Below the pieces are notes generated by a model. That model did no database searches. It saw nothing but the letters and a program-made list of their open reading frames with translations, and was not told the origin of the DNA. A stretch of DNA of 64,000 nt from Amblyornis subalaris. Its lineage: Eukaryota; Chordata; Aves; Passeriformes; Ptilonorhynchidae. Shown one piece after another: positions 37,001 through 52,000 of this stretch. The translations under genes were made by a program, and so were the position numbers. The stretch spans positions 25,507,786 through 25,571,785 of the forward strand of contig JACAXG010000002.1 in the NCBI GenBank assembly GCA_018881555.1. Direction: 5' to 3'. How positions within the stretch are numbered: the first letter of the stretch is position 1; every line of letters starts with the position of its first letter.

Positions 37001-40000
37001 AGCGGTTGAGTGACAAGGAACAGAGAAGGGCACTGTACCAGGGCTAGTTATGATTTTTTAGCCTATTATTAGGNATTAAAAACCATAGTGAAGATGTCCT
37101 CACAGGCGCAAATCATCTCAGTTGTAAGCTGATGGCAGAGTGCATAAAATCTCATTTTGAGGACAAACCCAAACATCAGTCACAGACTTCTTGGGCACAC
37201 TTGCAAAATATTTTCCTGCACTCTTCAAAAGTCATGTTTGTCCACTATGAGACATGTTCAACAAAATATAAAGGTACCAGTAGGAATGAGGTACAGGATT
37301 TGTCCCTGGAAACATCTTCAGCCTTCAGCTTCAATATTCAAGTATTCTCCTACTTCAAGAAGCCTCATTCTAATTTTTTTGCCAACTACAATTGCACTTA
37401 CACATGGGTTTAACAATTCCTCTCTCTCTGGACCTCTATGTCTACTTCTTTGCAACAAAACTGGCCCCATTACTGGAAAAGAAAAATGAGATGGTTATTT
37501 GAGATTCCAGCTGGACACCGAATGGATTGTTCTTCTCCATGATACAAGCCCAGCCTCAGGGGAGCCCACAAAAAAAGAGGGCAGCATTTCTTTTTCGTTC
37601 CTCCTGTACACTGGGGCACTGCTACTTCTTGTGTGTCTTTCTGTATGTATTGTCCTGATGTCTTATGGATTTTTTAAAACTATTAATAGTGTTGTTTATG
37701 CTCCTGTGGTGAGGGGACAGAGTATTTTGTGCCCACTTCAGAAGAGGAACTGCACTGTGTAAGGGCTGCTTTCCTTGTCAAGCATGAGTTTGAATGTGAA
37801 GGCCTGTAGCTGCTCCTTTGGTGTCCTGCATTGCCCACATAGATTGCTTCCTCTTCCTGATAGCTCAGTAAAACCTGTTGCTGTTGCTGCCACTTATTCC
37901 TTTCCTAACAAGTAAATGTACAAAAAGTACAAGCTGCAAACATTGATGAATGTACCTCTATGTTTGAGGGAAAAGCAAGAACAATGCAGGCTGACCAGAC
38001 CAACTGGCTGCTCCCAGTCAGCTGCTGCCAAACCAGGGGCAAGGGGAGAAGACTGAAGTGCCCACCAAATGCGTCACTCTGGGTGCTAGCTCAAAGGGCA
38101 CGTGTTTTCCCACAGAATTCTGTTTCAAAGCTGGTGTCCAGAGAGGAGTAAAGTTTCTTCTTTGGAAAACTTTGTCTCCAGTGGATTCTCAAGTGTCTAC
38201 TAGAGTTGCATTCCTCCTACAGTATTTCAGCTGGTGTTATACAACAGGCTTGAGTGATTTCATGAAGCTTGCAGGAATATCATTAACACTTTGTGATTCC
38301 TACCAACTCTAGTTGGCCAATTGCCAGCTGGTTTGAAAGTTATCACGAGGTGTGACTATGAACGAACACAAGACTGGCACATTGTGTGGTATGTTGGGAG
38401 CCTTATTTCTTAGAAAACCTAGCTAGTAAGTAAAGCAAAACCACAAGTAATGTTGTTAGCAGTAGTGTCAGCAGTCTCCTTACCTGTCATGGTGCTAAGG
38501 GCACCCACAGGCCTTACTGTTCCCAACCAGACTCCCTTGGGACAATCCCTACCCTGAACACAGCCCAGGACCCCATTTCAGTTCAGCGTAGAGTAGTCAG
38601 TCCCTGACCCAGTGGTGCCATGGCAATGCTAGTTTCCAGCCATATCTCCTGGATGGACTAGACTTATGCCATAGACAGCCCNTCTCCTGGATGTACACTG
38701 CAGCTTGTCTCCTGGTTTCTTGGTCTGGACAGACTTTAGAGCCATGCAGTAGGCTAGTTCATCTCCTCTTGCTTCTGACAGAAGCACCTGGATGGTCCCT
38801 GGCCCTTGGTTTGCCACTGGCCGTGTCAGGGTCTGTTGATGGGTGCTGTTACAGTCTCCAGACCTGCCCACTGTGATCAGATGCTGTGGGACAGCACCCG
38901 TTGGTGAGGACATGACCTATGCTGGGGTCTCCTTCATCTCTCAGCTCGTCCACCTTTGGGAGCTGACTCTCTGCACGCTGAAGTTACCTCCCAAACAAAA
39001 GAGCACATGGTGGAGCTCTGAAAGGTATTGAAAGACTCGCATTAAATAAGCACAATAAAACATGCCTAAGAGATACATGTCAAGACACTGAGGTGTACAG
39101 GAGTCTCATCAAGACCATCAAATGATAAAATTTTTGTACATTTCTTTTTAATAGCAGATAAGGAAACCTGACCATCTCTGGCCAGGAGAAAGAGCTCCAT
39201 CCGTTCTGTCAAAGGAGACTTCTAAGGATCCAGACGGCATCCCTACATGTCTAATGTGGANTATCTAGCCAGTCAAAGGTAGATCTGTAAATATCACCCC
39301 TTGGAAGTGTAAAATCTTACGGAATACATATATACAACCTTTCACTAGATAATTTGGGGCTTACAGACTTGGGACTAATGTCACAAGTTTTGGGTGGAGG
39401 AGATAGAGGGCAAAAATGAACAATAACATCTCTGCTTGNAAAGGTTTTCCCACTTCATGTGTTCAGAAAATACAAATACTTGAGATGACCTTATCCAACA
39501 AGATGATAGTCCTTGGGGCATCTTCTCTGGTGAGGAACTACTGACACATATGGATTTGTGTGCTGGGTGGGAACCTTTAATGCTAGGATCTCTTATGAAA
39601 AAGGCTAGATATTTACATGCAAAGTCACAACTCTGTATTTATACAAGTATTATCAAATTAATTCATAAACAATGGGGGTTTTAGCAGAAAAGTTTTAAAT
39701 AATAAGTAGAGCACTGTGGCATGTGTTAGCAAAATTATTACAATATTAAATAACTCCTACAAGGCTTAAGGCCACGTAATAATCACTGAAAGCTTGTTCA
39801 GCTTCTCAGAAATGGAGGCATTGCAAATATGTTCCTGCTGCAGCAAACAAGATCACAAACCCTGGAGTATTCCCAAGAGTTTGTTTATAGTTAGCTATCT
39901 ACATGATGCTCTAGCTTGGCTATTTGGAGACATGAACAAAAGGAGGAAGAGCTGAAGTCTTCAGCTGATAGCAAAGAAAATGAGAGGGCAAAATCACAGA

Positions 40001-43000
40001 ACTGGTCTCAAAGGAATTGAGGATAGAAGGTGGAAAGGTGGCAAAGGATGGCACGAGGAAGTGTCAGGTGCCAGTGAGGGAGTATTTGTTATCTCAGCCC
40101 ATATTTTCTTATGGGAAAATATGCGGAGGGGCAATTGGAGCTCCAGTAGCAGTGTGCTTGGAACTAGAGCAGATATATAAGCTGAGGCTGCCACTACCCG
40201 GAGAAACCAGAGCAAGAGTTTTTGCAAGAGTAACCTGGTATTCTTTGTATGGTCAGAAAGCAAAACGCATTGGGATCCTGCGGTGTGCTCATACTCCAGT
40301 AAAATGACAAACATCACATTCTACTTTGTTAAGATAAAATCAGTGAGTTAGTGTTTGATTTTCTTAATCATTGTGCAAACATTTGGCTGAATGTTCTCAG
40401 TAGTGCTATTGTCGTATTTTACTGTCTGTTCTTTGGTGTTTTGTGGGCACATCCTTCAATGGCCCCTAGGTTTTGTCCTCTGTGTCAAAACCCTCTGTAA
40501 GGCCTATAAAAGTCACCTGCAGGCCAAGCTNGAGAATGGTGGCTTTTTATGACAGCTTCTTTCCTGGGGACAGTGGAGCTGTCAAGGTGCCCAAGTTCAA
40601 GCCTTGTGCCTGTCTGACAGCGCTCTGGAACTGCCAGGCTTCAGCTGCAGCAATGACTGCAGGAAGACTCAGACATCAACATTCACACCTTCTGAGAAGA
40701 CAATGTAGAAACAGTGAACCATTAATCCTCAGTCCACTTAGAGCTCAGAATTAAAACCACAAGAGAAAATTTCTCTCAAAAAACAAAAAAGGAGAAAGAT
40801 GCAGAAATCTCCTTCTGTTCTTGGGGGTTTTTTTTACAAGTTCATGAGCTCTTCAAAACATGATATGATGAACACAGTAAAAGAAGCCAGGAAATGACTG
40901 TCAGGTTATTTTCACAAAAACACAACCAGACGCTGTCTTTCTTTTTGAAAAAGAATTTCTGCTGTCATTAGCTATAGATGATGAAGAAAAGCTTACAAAC
41001 ATTCAATCAGCCAGATACTTTGCATATATATCTTGATGGATCTAGTAATTTATTCAACTTTTCTTTTAGTAAACTGAAGCTGTAAAAGTTCAAATATCTC
41101 CTTCATGCAACAGGACTGTAATGGAGGCCCAATATTGTAGTGAACAGGCAACTGAAACCAGTGCCTAATGTGTGAGCACACTGCTCTCCTCCCTCCTGGT
41201 GAAGTGTTGAATGACTAGTTTAAAGTACCTCTGGCTTATGCTGCAAAAACATTATTACTGTTGCTCAACCCAGATCAGTGCTTTACTGTGATTTTTTTTT
41301 TCTCTTTTTCCAGCCAGAGCAAACTAGTGATGGCTTAAACCAGGCTCTCTGTCCTGAAGAGTGTGTTGTGTCCTTTCAAACCAGCATGTCAGAAACATTA
41401 AATTAATTTGTGAAACATTCCACTTCAGTTGATATTTATGTGTGTGTTCGACTGTTGTCTGTGTAACATACAAGCGCCATATCTTCCAGTANTGCTTTGA
41501 GCAAACCATAGCCTTGAGACTTGTACTCTATAGGTACAACTGCAGTTCCCAGTTCAGGTCTGAGACCTAGCGTTAAGGAAGGAAGAAATATGATTGCTTT
41601 CAAATGCATGTACTCAAACAAACACCCAGAGTAGCCAAACACGAACGCTTCAGCTTTCATGCTTTGCAGGCTTAAAGGCCTCTGATCAGGAANGCATCTA
41701 TGGATGTGTTTAATTAGAAACACATGCTAAAAATACGGACATCAATTATACTAACTTCATTGCAACTTAATTGAAAATGTGCTTAAATATTTCCTGTCTG
41801 AGGCCTAAAACAACAAGAAGACAGTTCCTCAAAATATAGGATGTTTCATTGTGTGGAATTTTAAAGGACTTTCTGTGCTGCATATGCTGGCAGTATTTAC
41901 CCTGAAAAGCGGCTGCTTCTGAGGTGGAACATTTTGTGTGCTGTGAGAACAGACACTGCAACAGCTACAGACAATGATCATATCATGCCCAAATAAAACC
42001 ACTGTAGGAGAACAGACAACCAGAACATAATTTCAAATTTAGAGGACAAACTAAGTGTTACAAAAAGCTGTACTGAAGTTCTGACAACGAGCANGGAGGT
42101 CTGGAACCCCTAGCTTCATGTTGGGACACTGATTCATTCCTCACTTGCAAGGAAGAATGACCTCTTCCTTGATGAACTACCAGGAGAGCGTTATTCCTCG
42201 TACACCATTTAGTCTTCCTGCAATGTGTCCTATGCCAAAAGCCACACTTAGTTTGCAAGAATGTCACAGCCTGGCTATCATGGATGTAGGGAAAAGGCTG
42301 CCTAGCAGTTAGAAAATGTCATACACAGTTTTGTCACTGTTTTTTCTCCTGTTGTTGCCTTCCACTTAGGACACTTAATCCTTTGCACTTATTTTTAAAA
42401 ACCGTTCTGTGCCATCACTTCTTCAGCAGTGCTTAAAAATTGATAGCATGATCCGTTTCACAGCTATGTGCTTAGCCTTACACATAACATGTCTGTCTCA
42501 TTTGCTTTCAGCAGCACATGTAGCAGCTGCACAGAAGTACAGCCCCATGCAAGTGAGAGGTTCCTGGAAATGCAAGGGGCACCAGCAGGACAAAGGACAT
42601 GTGCTGCCTTCGTGCACACACAAGCTGCAGCACTTAAACTGCTGTAGTATGGTAAAAGCTCCAGATAGAGCTCCGTTAGCCAGAGCAGTATTTTTGGAAG
42701 TAGAACTCTTTCCTACGTGGCTAGGATATAATGATGTCAGTTGCCTTTATACTGCTTAGACATATACACAGCAGAACCTGTACCAGACCATCCATGTTAT
42801 TTCTTTAAATTCACTTTGCTAACTGTCACCATATTGCAGTCAGAAAAATTACTTGTCTGAGATCTTTGGCTCAAAACAACCTGCTTGCATGATCACAATA
42901 CAAATTTGTTCTGGAACATATATGCCAAACAGTGTCAGTCTAAAAATGTGGAAAAAAATCTGTTAACACCATTTAATGTTAAGAAGAACCTCATTTCTTC

Positions 43001-46000
43001 TCAGTTTTGTCTCAGTTGTTTTTCTTCTTCTATTGCTTGAAGCCCTCTTTGATGAGTGATATAAAAGGCTTTTTAAAAGGACATTGGCAGCAGATTAGTC
43101 TATGATGTGAATTAATCCCAGTCCGTGTTCTTAAAACATTAGACATGTCAGAATTTACAAGGCAGCCATGCAGTAATCCTACAAAAGATGTTACTACATG
43201 GCTGAAATTACAATTCTACAGCATACACATACCAATAGACACAAAAGACAACAACAAAACATACTCCAATTAAATTAGTAGTAAGAGAACAGGAAAAGAG
43301 CTGGACCACCATACTGTGTAGAAGGAATGACACCACTTGATCACACAGACAAAGGCAAAATATTGAATCTTTGCATCAGCCTTCAATACAAATATTGGGT
43401 GCAATCAGACAATTAACACAACCCGCATCAGAACTCAGTTCTCAGACTAAGAGGACAGCCTGAGACAGAGTTAAGGAAAGTTAGCTGTTTAGTTGTGTTG
43501 TTCTCCGCATCAGCATTATCCTGTGATGTTTAAAGAATTAGCTGAAACTACCTTGAACATTCGGAGGACTCAGATGGGCAAACACAGAGTGGACATTCAT
43601 GCCACCCAGTGAGGATCATCTGAAAGTCACACATCATTAACAACCTACATTGCACAGTCATTGGAGACAAGTCTCTTCTCCGGAATGTAATTTCCTCATC
43701 CTAAAATGGTTTCTAAAAGGAGTCACTTGAGGTACCCATCTCTCCCATAATTACAGAGGAATCCTTGACAACCATTTTAAACTGGACATGTTTAAATTGG
43801 ACAGCATCTAGTACTCCAACATCTCACATCATGTAACCTGAATTGCCTTTACACCTTCAGGAAATGGAGAAGTTATGGGATTGTAGGGAAATCATATTAT
43901 CTTCAACGTAGCAAAACTACTAGAATGAAGAATCAAATAAACTATTTGTGAATCACTGCTGGGTAACAAGGAAAGGAGTACAGTCAGTGTTGATTTCAAA
44001 CCTCCCTGGAGAGTGCTGTGGCTACTGGGTACAGGCTGCTGTGGAGCAGGTTTTCTTAGTCCATCCTGCTATTTCACATTGCATCTAAAGTAAGAGGCTA
44101 AGAACTATTATTCCCACATGCTCTAACCAGGGAGCAACCTGTGAATGGGTAGCAGTGGCAGCTGCATGTGCAGGCAGCCTTGTTGGTACCCAGGGACTCC
44201 CTGGTTCCTGCCTTAGCAGTCTCCTCTGCCACTGCAGTGTCATACATGAGAGGTTAGGGGAACAGAGGGCAGTGACCAGCTGGAGGGAGGACAGTGCTGG
44301 TGCTGCTGCTGTAACACCTCCTCTCAGGCAGCCACACAGATTAGGCAGCCAGCTCTATTTCACTCCTCTGTGGGTTTTGGCCACAGAAACTTAACTCGCT
44401 GTTTGGCTGCAGCAGAAACAGTTCAAGCACAGCAGAGGATGGGGAAAGGACCCTGAGAGCTGAAACAAGGAGAGAGACAAGAGTGATACTTCTTCCAGGA
44501 AAGGGTATAAATGGTGTCATAGGAGAAATGTTTTTATACAGCAAGCATACTGTCTGTCAGTCAGACCTTTCCTGACCAGCAGCTTGCAGGGAATGCCCGT
44601 GATTGTTCTCTTCTTCTTAGTGTTTTGATGTGGTACCTATTGAAGCCACCTCATNCTGTCATTGCTCTGATAGCAGGTTAAATTAGTGTCTGGCTTTGTT
44701 TGACACTCTTATTTCCAGCACTAACTTTGGAACTTAAATTACTTTCTGTTCCTTTTGCCTGTGCTTTCCAGTGTCTTGTATTTTCAGTCATATCTTGGCC
44801 AGGCATGCTGCTGAGCAGTTGTCAAGGTGCCAGAAGAAAACTCCAAGTGCAGCAGAAGCAACCTGCTTCCAGGATGTTGCATGTTTTAATTTAATTTTTT
44901 TAATTTTCTGTAAACCACATAATTTTCCCACAAGGTGAAACAGATGTAATAAATTTTCAGCACTTGCTCTTATGAAGGGATTTCACTCTCATAAATTCAG
45001 TGCAGTGTCAGGTCAAATATTCCCTGGGGAAAACAGGGCATAGATTACAGTTAAAGCCATGAATGGCACATGCTGACCTATGTCTATACCTCCAGCACTC
45101 ATTTTGAATGTACAACACCTTCAANGTCAAGGAATAAATCATTATAACAGATACAAGAGTGTACAGGGGAGAGGGCAGTGAAATAACAGCATTCACTTCT
45201 GCAGTTTTTAGGTACAGAGCCATCAGTGTCTTCCTGCATGATTAAAGAAACAAGGAAGTTTTTGTACACTTATAGGTGGTGGAGAAGCATAACCATATCT
45301 CATTATACTGAAGAATGGGAAGGATAACTTCTTCTCTTAGCTGGGAGTTTTCCTCTAGCGGAAGCTGGGCTTTTCCTTTTCGTCCCCAGAAAGCGGTCAA
45401 GTTAAAAAATAAATATATGAGCAAATATGGATGTGTGAATATCTTGCCATCATTGGAGAAGTACTCTGTACTTTTGATTCCAACTAAACCCTCCCAACAT
45501 CCTCTCCTGTACTTTGATGGAGGAAGCCAGAGCTTATAGAGATAATGCAGGTTTGTATCCCACAAGCTGTGTTTCCTCCCACTTGAACCTCGGGTGAAAG
45601 CTTGTCATCTAAAATGACTAGATCTCGTCTGTTCACTAGTTTCTTCTGGTCTTGAAAGTACTGCAGAACTTCTTGGGTTTAAACAGAGATTAATAATGCT
45701 TTTTAAATGTCTTTTCACAGTTCCAATAGGGAGGTGGCAGTGTGACTGGATCGTTGGCAGAGGACTTCAGAAATAAAATGCTGTAAAGATAGCCTGAAAG
45801 TGGCAAGTAAAACCAACATAATGTGATTGGCACCAGGGATACAGGACATTGCACCAGTGAGACAAAAGATCCTTTAGAAGGATATTTTAAGCCTCTAAGG
45901 TTGATTTAACAGAGACAAAGTTTACTGTGGCACAAAGAGCACTCTCACTCCATGGAGGCCGCAGAAAGCAGTCGCTGGGTCCCATCCGAGCTGCTGGAAG

Positions 46001-49000
46001 GAACGGAGAGGCAAAAAACCAGAATCAGTATATTTCCTGAAATGCTCTCTTTCCACCTCTGCTCTTTAGTCAGTTTGTGAAGTTTCACCCAAAAGAAGAC
46101 AATGATTTAGAAGGGCTGCACTAAGCCTGGTGTCGCCAGTCCCTGAGATAAGCCCTGGGAAGCTGTCCTGAGATCGCACCACACTGAACAGCCTGGGAGA
46201 GGAAAGAGCTGGCTGAGCATCCCCCAGCTGCACTGCTACCATTCTGCAGCTGGCCACCCTCTGGCTCCCATGAGTCCTTTAGACATCAGAATCAGTGGGG
46301 TTTTCTTGTGATAAATTGTAGGATTGGGTCAAGACTAATCCATAAATATGGAGAAATTCAGTGTTCCTCCCCTAGGACTATTCCCCACATCAATTCTCAC
46401 ATTCCAGTACACAAAGACTTAGAAACAAAGTCTCCTTAGAAGATGATGGGGAATGCAATCATGAACTCAAGCCCAAAAAAACCAAAACACACCCTACTGA
46501 AACACAGCAAGTAAGGTTAAAAAAAAGCACCCCTCTCACACCTTTGTAATGCCCTTGGTAAAGATCTCTCTAACCCTCTTTTCCCTTCAGGTAAAGATTG
46601 TCCTACAGCCGTACCAGGTTTACCACCTCTGACAGACCACATCAATGCAGGGCAGTAGCCCACGTTTCTCTTGGCAAATCTGTCTCTAGTCCTTGGAAGT
46701 CCAGCTTGCTTAGACTACTTTGGGAGCATTACTCCGTTACTCAGTGTCCCAGCTTCCCTGATGGGAAGAAGAGGTGAGGAGGGTGCCCTGTGTGCCACAT
46801 ACCACTGCAAGGTCGTTCTTACCATCACCCACGCTAGCATTCAGTCCATCGCAACAGAGACCCCAGAAATGGGGATCTCTGCAGCAACCTCGAGCAGAAT
46901 GTTTTGGAGCATGGAAATGAAGCCTTTGCTACAAGAATAGAGTTCTGTTAAACTCCAAAGCACAAGAACAACTATAAACAATTACCTCTCAAATGTCTCA
47001 TCTGCAAATGAAACTCTGCATGACAGCACTTTGCCCTTTTCATCAATAGAGGGAACAGACATCTTTTTCTTCCCTAAAACCTCTGGCCATTGGTTTGTAG
47101 TTAGTTTACTGACAATAACATTATAGCAATCCCTAATACTACAACCTAAAGATAGATGCTGACCTGTCAATCAAAGCTGAAATTATTCTCTTAAGTTGTG
47201 CATCTTGACAATCCTTTCATTCCTCGCTTGACCATAAGCTCTATCATTACAATGATCACAAGGATCACAAAGCCAGAGGTAAAATTTGTGGAGGGAACCT
47301 AGTGTTCATAAAAGCTGTCATGTTTGTTCAGCCCTTCACAGTACAGCTCACGAAACATGATCTAATTTCTTCATTATGGCAGCATTGACATTTAAAAGCA
47401 CTTGGTAGCTATTTTGTCATCCTGTAGAAAGAAGTACTACTTTAATTTCCAGCAGCTCTTTAGCTTCCAGAGAAAAGGACAACTATTTCCTTGCCTTTAT
47501 CGATTAGAACTATGCAGCATCCTGAATTCAGTCATACTAGGATGGAGCTCTGGAAAAGAAGAATGTGATGAGCCACATGCTGCAGCTGTGCAGACACACT
47601 TAGGCATCACTAGAAGACACTTGGGTGTTTCTCACCATGAGTGATGCATAAAAATCTTTGTCAAACCAATGAGTAGATCCTGAAGCCAGGCAATCATGGA
47701 CCACTGCCAGCCTACAGACCATCAAGAACCACTGTCATCAACTTCTTAATTCAAAACTCCATATTGGTGAGATAGTTCCATAGGCCAGCTCCAGACAACA
47801 AGTAGTCACACTTTGTTTGTAAATCAGTGGAATAAGAAAAATGTTAGCTTCCTCAGTATTCACAGCTTTTGCATTCTTTATTTTTTAATCCCAGAATTTT
47901 GAAGACAGAAACTCTGTGGGACTATTCTCATTAAACAAAACCACCAGCAGGTCTCCCCATGCAGCCAAAAGAGTGGAGTTCAAAAGAGATTCCATCCTTA
48001 ATTACAGTTCTGCACATACTTATCTCTGAGACAAAGAAACAGATCTGCATTCCTGCAAAAATTGGGTATTTCAATNCTTTGTTGCTTACGTACAAATTCA
48101 ACTATAACCCTATGCTTTTATACTTCTTCTTATCTGTTGTATCTTTTTTAGTTTCCTAAGCATTGAAAATACAATGATTTGGTCACAATTTGTTGTCTTT
48201 ATTGCAGCCAAATACTNTTTGAAATATGAGAGATCTGAAGCCCATCCAAACCTCTTCTGACATTGTTTTTCCAAGCATGGCCCAGGCTTTGCCATGACTC
48301 AAGTGAAGTTGAAGACATACTGCTGCTGAACAAAAAATAAGACATTATCCAAGACTTTGCATGTGACTATACGTGAGGTAGATATGAAATTAGATAGTGC
48401 AAGAAAGATACAGCCGTAGCCAAGGTGTCAAGCAACTGACAAAGACCATCAGAGTTTTGCAATGGAGAATAGTCATGTGTTTTATAGTGGTGTCAAAGAT
48501 GAAAGAAATTATTATGATTTTCAGCTGTTAGTAGTGGAAGCCATTTAACAAACTCATTTCAGCCAAGAAAAGGACACAAACATGTGACAAACGGTTCCAT
48601 ACAAAGCTTCCTATGTAGTCTGTACATTTATACGTGTCTACCAGAAGCACAACTTCACATTATCAGACAGATGATAATTGTGTTCNTCACGGGATATCAG
48701 ACTCCCTAAATATACTCTGTGTGTTTGGCCCAGCCAGCCAAAGATAAGATTTTATTCTGAAGATTTTTCCATCATAGACAGTAAACAAATCTGATGACCT
48801 CCAGCTTGGAGATGGGAATGGGAGGGGTAAGCTCAAACCAAAAAAAAAAGTTTGTGTTAAACTTCAAAGTGTTAAAAAAAAATTGTCTAAATATGGGAGG
48901 GGAAAATGTTAAAGTTACATGTCAAATCAAGCCTTTGNATACAAATATGATTCTTATTAATACATGTTGCTAATGGTCTCTTCGTCTTCATTAAATGTGG

Positions 49001-52000
49001 CCTTGTTTTCTTCCATAAAGCTCAGTAGCATTATTACATACCGGTGTTTTCTTTGTCTTGATAGCCCCAAAATTACTCCATCTCTTCAGCAAGCCTCTCC
49101 CACTCTACATTATCCACAGTCAGCAGCAATCCAAACAACTCCTAGACTTCAAATATTTCTGAAAAATTGGAAGAGCATTCATAGCTCCATTCTGCAGTGG
49201 GAAGAATCGCGGCACAGAGAGATAAAATCGTCTGTCCTTGGCAGGAAGCCACTTACAGAATACTTGCTTTTTGTTCATTTTTTTCTCCTGCCTTTATAAT
49301 CCAGATACTTCTTAGATATTTGTACTTTCTTTTCTTGTTAGTATTCTGTTTGATTTTCTTTTTTTTTAATCTTCACCTTGTTTATTGAAATGCCTGTATT
49401 TTTAATTACTTCTTCCTACAGGCTACTTTGTAGGAGAAAACCTCCCCCTGGTTGCATAAAGTTTCTTTATCCAGCACGACCAGGACTAAGCATACTTTCC
49501 TCTACTTTTGTCCCACTTTTCTCTGTCCCTTGGATCCATTTNTCCCCAGTTCTTTCCATTTTGCGCTAAACTTCTAACTCTCCCCCGCATTCCCTGCTGC
49601 CGCCTTCCTATTTTCTTTCTGTCTCTCTCTCCTCTNTTCCCACCAGCTGGACATAAAGGGACCAGGATTTGAAATACCAAACAATAGCTTTTCAGATCTT
49701 GGTATGTTTCCTAAGGACTTCACAGGACTGAAGTCTATGGGAGGAGGAGTAGCCTTTAAAAAAATAAGTAGATGTTCCTAATCATTGCCAGGAGATGCAC
49801 TAAGGGGAGCCTACAAGGACTCAGTCACAAAAAGGGAGTGGTATTTTCCTTGCCATGAGCCCANTATTGCGCTAGCCAGCAATCTGAGTCACTGGGGGGA
49901 GCTTTGCTGGGAGAAGTCATGCAGGAAGTTCAATTCAAGAAATCAATCTCAGAACAGCCATTGCCCTATTTTGGAGAATATCACGTATTAACATAGTTTC
50001 AGGAAGGTTGTTCAAGGTAATATTCTCATTATGGTGAAAAAGCATCAGCTATGCCAAAGCAGAACAGTCCTCCCTAACAGTATGTCTCTGGGGTCCCTCT
50101 GATGGTCATTGTCACCCAGGGTCATCTGCTCAGTACTGACTGGTGGCACACATTCAAAATGTCCATGCATTCCCTCAAATAATTCAAGAAATATTTTCCT
50201 AATCTCTGCATTTTGGAGATACCAAATTGATAGTTTAAGTCAGTTCCTGTCCACATACTTCTTTCCCAAGACAGTTGCTTTTACTTGTAACATCAGTATT
50301 TTTTATTAATTTCCACTAAAATTACCTAACAAAGATTCAGTAAAACTGTAACACCCCCAGGTATCCCTCTTCATCCTGCAGCCTGTGACATAGTTGGAAG
50401 CTTGGGAAAAAAAATCTTGTTCTCAGAATGCTCCCTTCAACAGATATACAAAAGAAGAGGATGATAGAAAAGGTTGGGAGGGCTTTTAGCAAATTGGCAC
50501 AAAAACTAAGAAACAAAAGATGGATATTTTCTAGTCTCAGATGTCTACAATGGATTTCAAATCAAGCATTAGATGTGTGCATTTGTGTTGGAATAGATGT
50601 CCCACAGACATTTGAAACAGGTTCTTTGTTGCAAGAAATGTGGAAAATAAGAGGCAGCTTCCAAAAGATCGCTTTGATTTATATTTGTGTATCTTGCATG
50701 GAAAACAGAATAATTTGGTACAGAGTCACCATTTGTCACTTTGTCATTTAAAGTGTGATATGCAAAGAAAGTCATAGAAGAGTGACGTAACACTGACATG
50801 GAGCAGCTTGCTACCTCTTGCTTTATATACGTACTCTTCCTCACAAGCACTGCTGAAACACCACATTAGCTAATATATGTGATATAATGAGAAACAGCAC
50901 AATAACCAAGGGCCTTTCTTCATATGCCTCTCTAATCATGGTAAGCCTTTCTGTTTCTGAAATCCATGANTGGGTTTTCATCTTATGGCATGCAGTGTAC
51001 AAAAAGGAAGAGTGGGGAGACTGTATGCTTGGTCATACAAAGCAAAACCTATGGAAAAAATCTCAATGTCAAATGTGATGTTGATGTGTTCATTGCTTAT
51101 CTGACTTTAATTCTGGGGATAAGGTTTTCTTAAGTCTGTCACCAAACCTGCCACAGCTTTAGGCAAAACAGGTGCTTTCTCCGTGTTTCTGATACTCCTC
51201 TCTTAAAATGAACTTTACAAATCTATACTACCACAAGATGAACTGATATTACTCACAGGTGAGAGCCTAGACAGCACCAGGCTATACAATTTGACAAGTT
51301 CCCCAGTGCCAGCTCCATGCCTGAGGCATGCCCAAAATCCTCACTCTGACTGTGGGGGCAGCCAAAACAAGAGTGAGAGTTGCAGTGTCCCTTCCTCCCT
51401 CATGCCCTAGGTCCCAAGGGGAGGAAAGACACAAGCATTTGCAGAGGACAGTTCCAGCATTTTCCAAGAGATCCCATGTTTAATGAACTAACAGACCAGG
51501 GCAGCAAGGGAAGGAAGATTACTCTGTACACAAGTTTCCTCCCTTCAATGGCTTTAAAACAAACCACAAAACCAGCCCTACAATCACATGAAAACAAAAA
51601 NAAAGCTTTGTGATCTCTTGAAATTTAGGCTCACAGGGAGCAGTCCAAGCAATTCATATTGATGTGCCCAGGTGTGTCTTACACTACAGACATGNAAGAT
51701 TACTGCAGGTTTCCCAGAATCTTAATAGAAGGACCAGCAAACAACCAAGATGATCTGAAAAAATGCAGATGTACCAGATAATATGGCCCTGGACAGAAAA
51801 GAGGAAGGATTTGAAAACCTTCTGTTTAGGGAGCATTGTGTCCTTTTGAAATATCTCAAAGACAGCCTTGTGCAGACTTCACAATTAGTGAGCGAAAAAG
51901 AGGATTGTGGAAAAAAAAAAGAAATTAAGGAAATCAAAGGAAAACACGAAGAGCATTTTAAGAGGTTGAAGACAAACCCCCCACCATGGACAGTGGGCAA

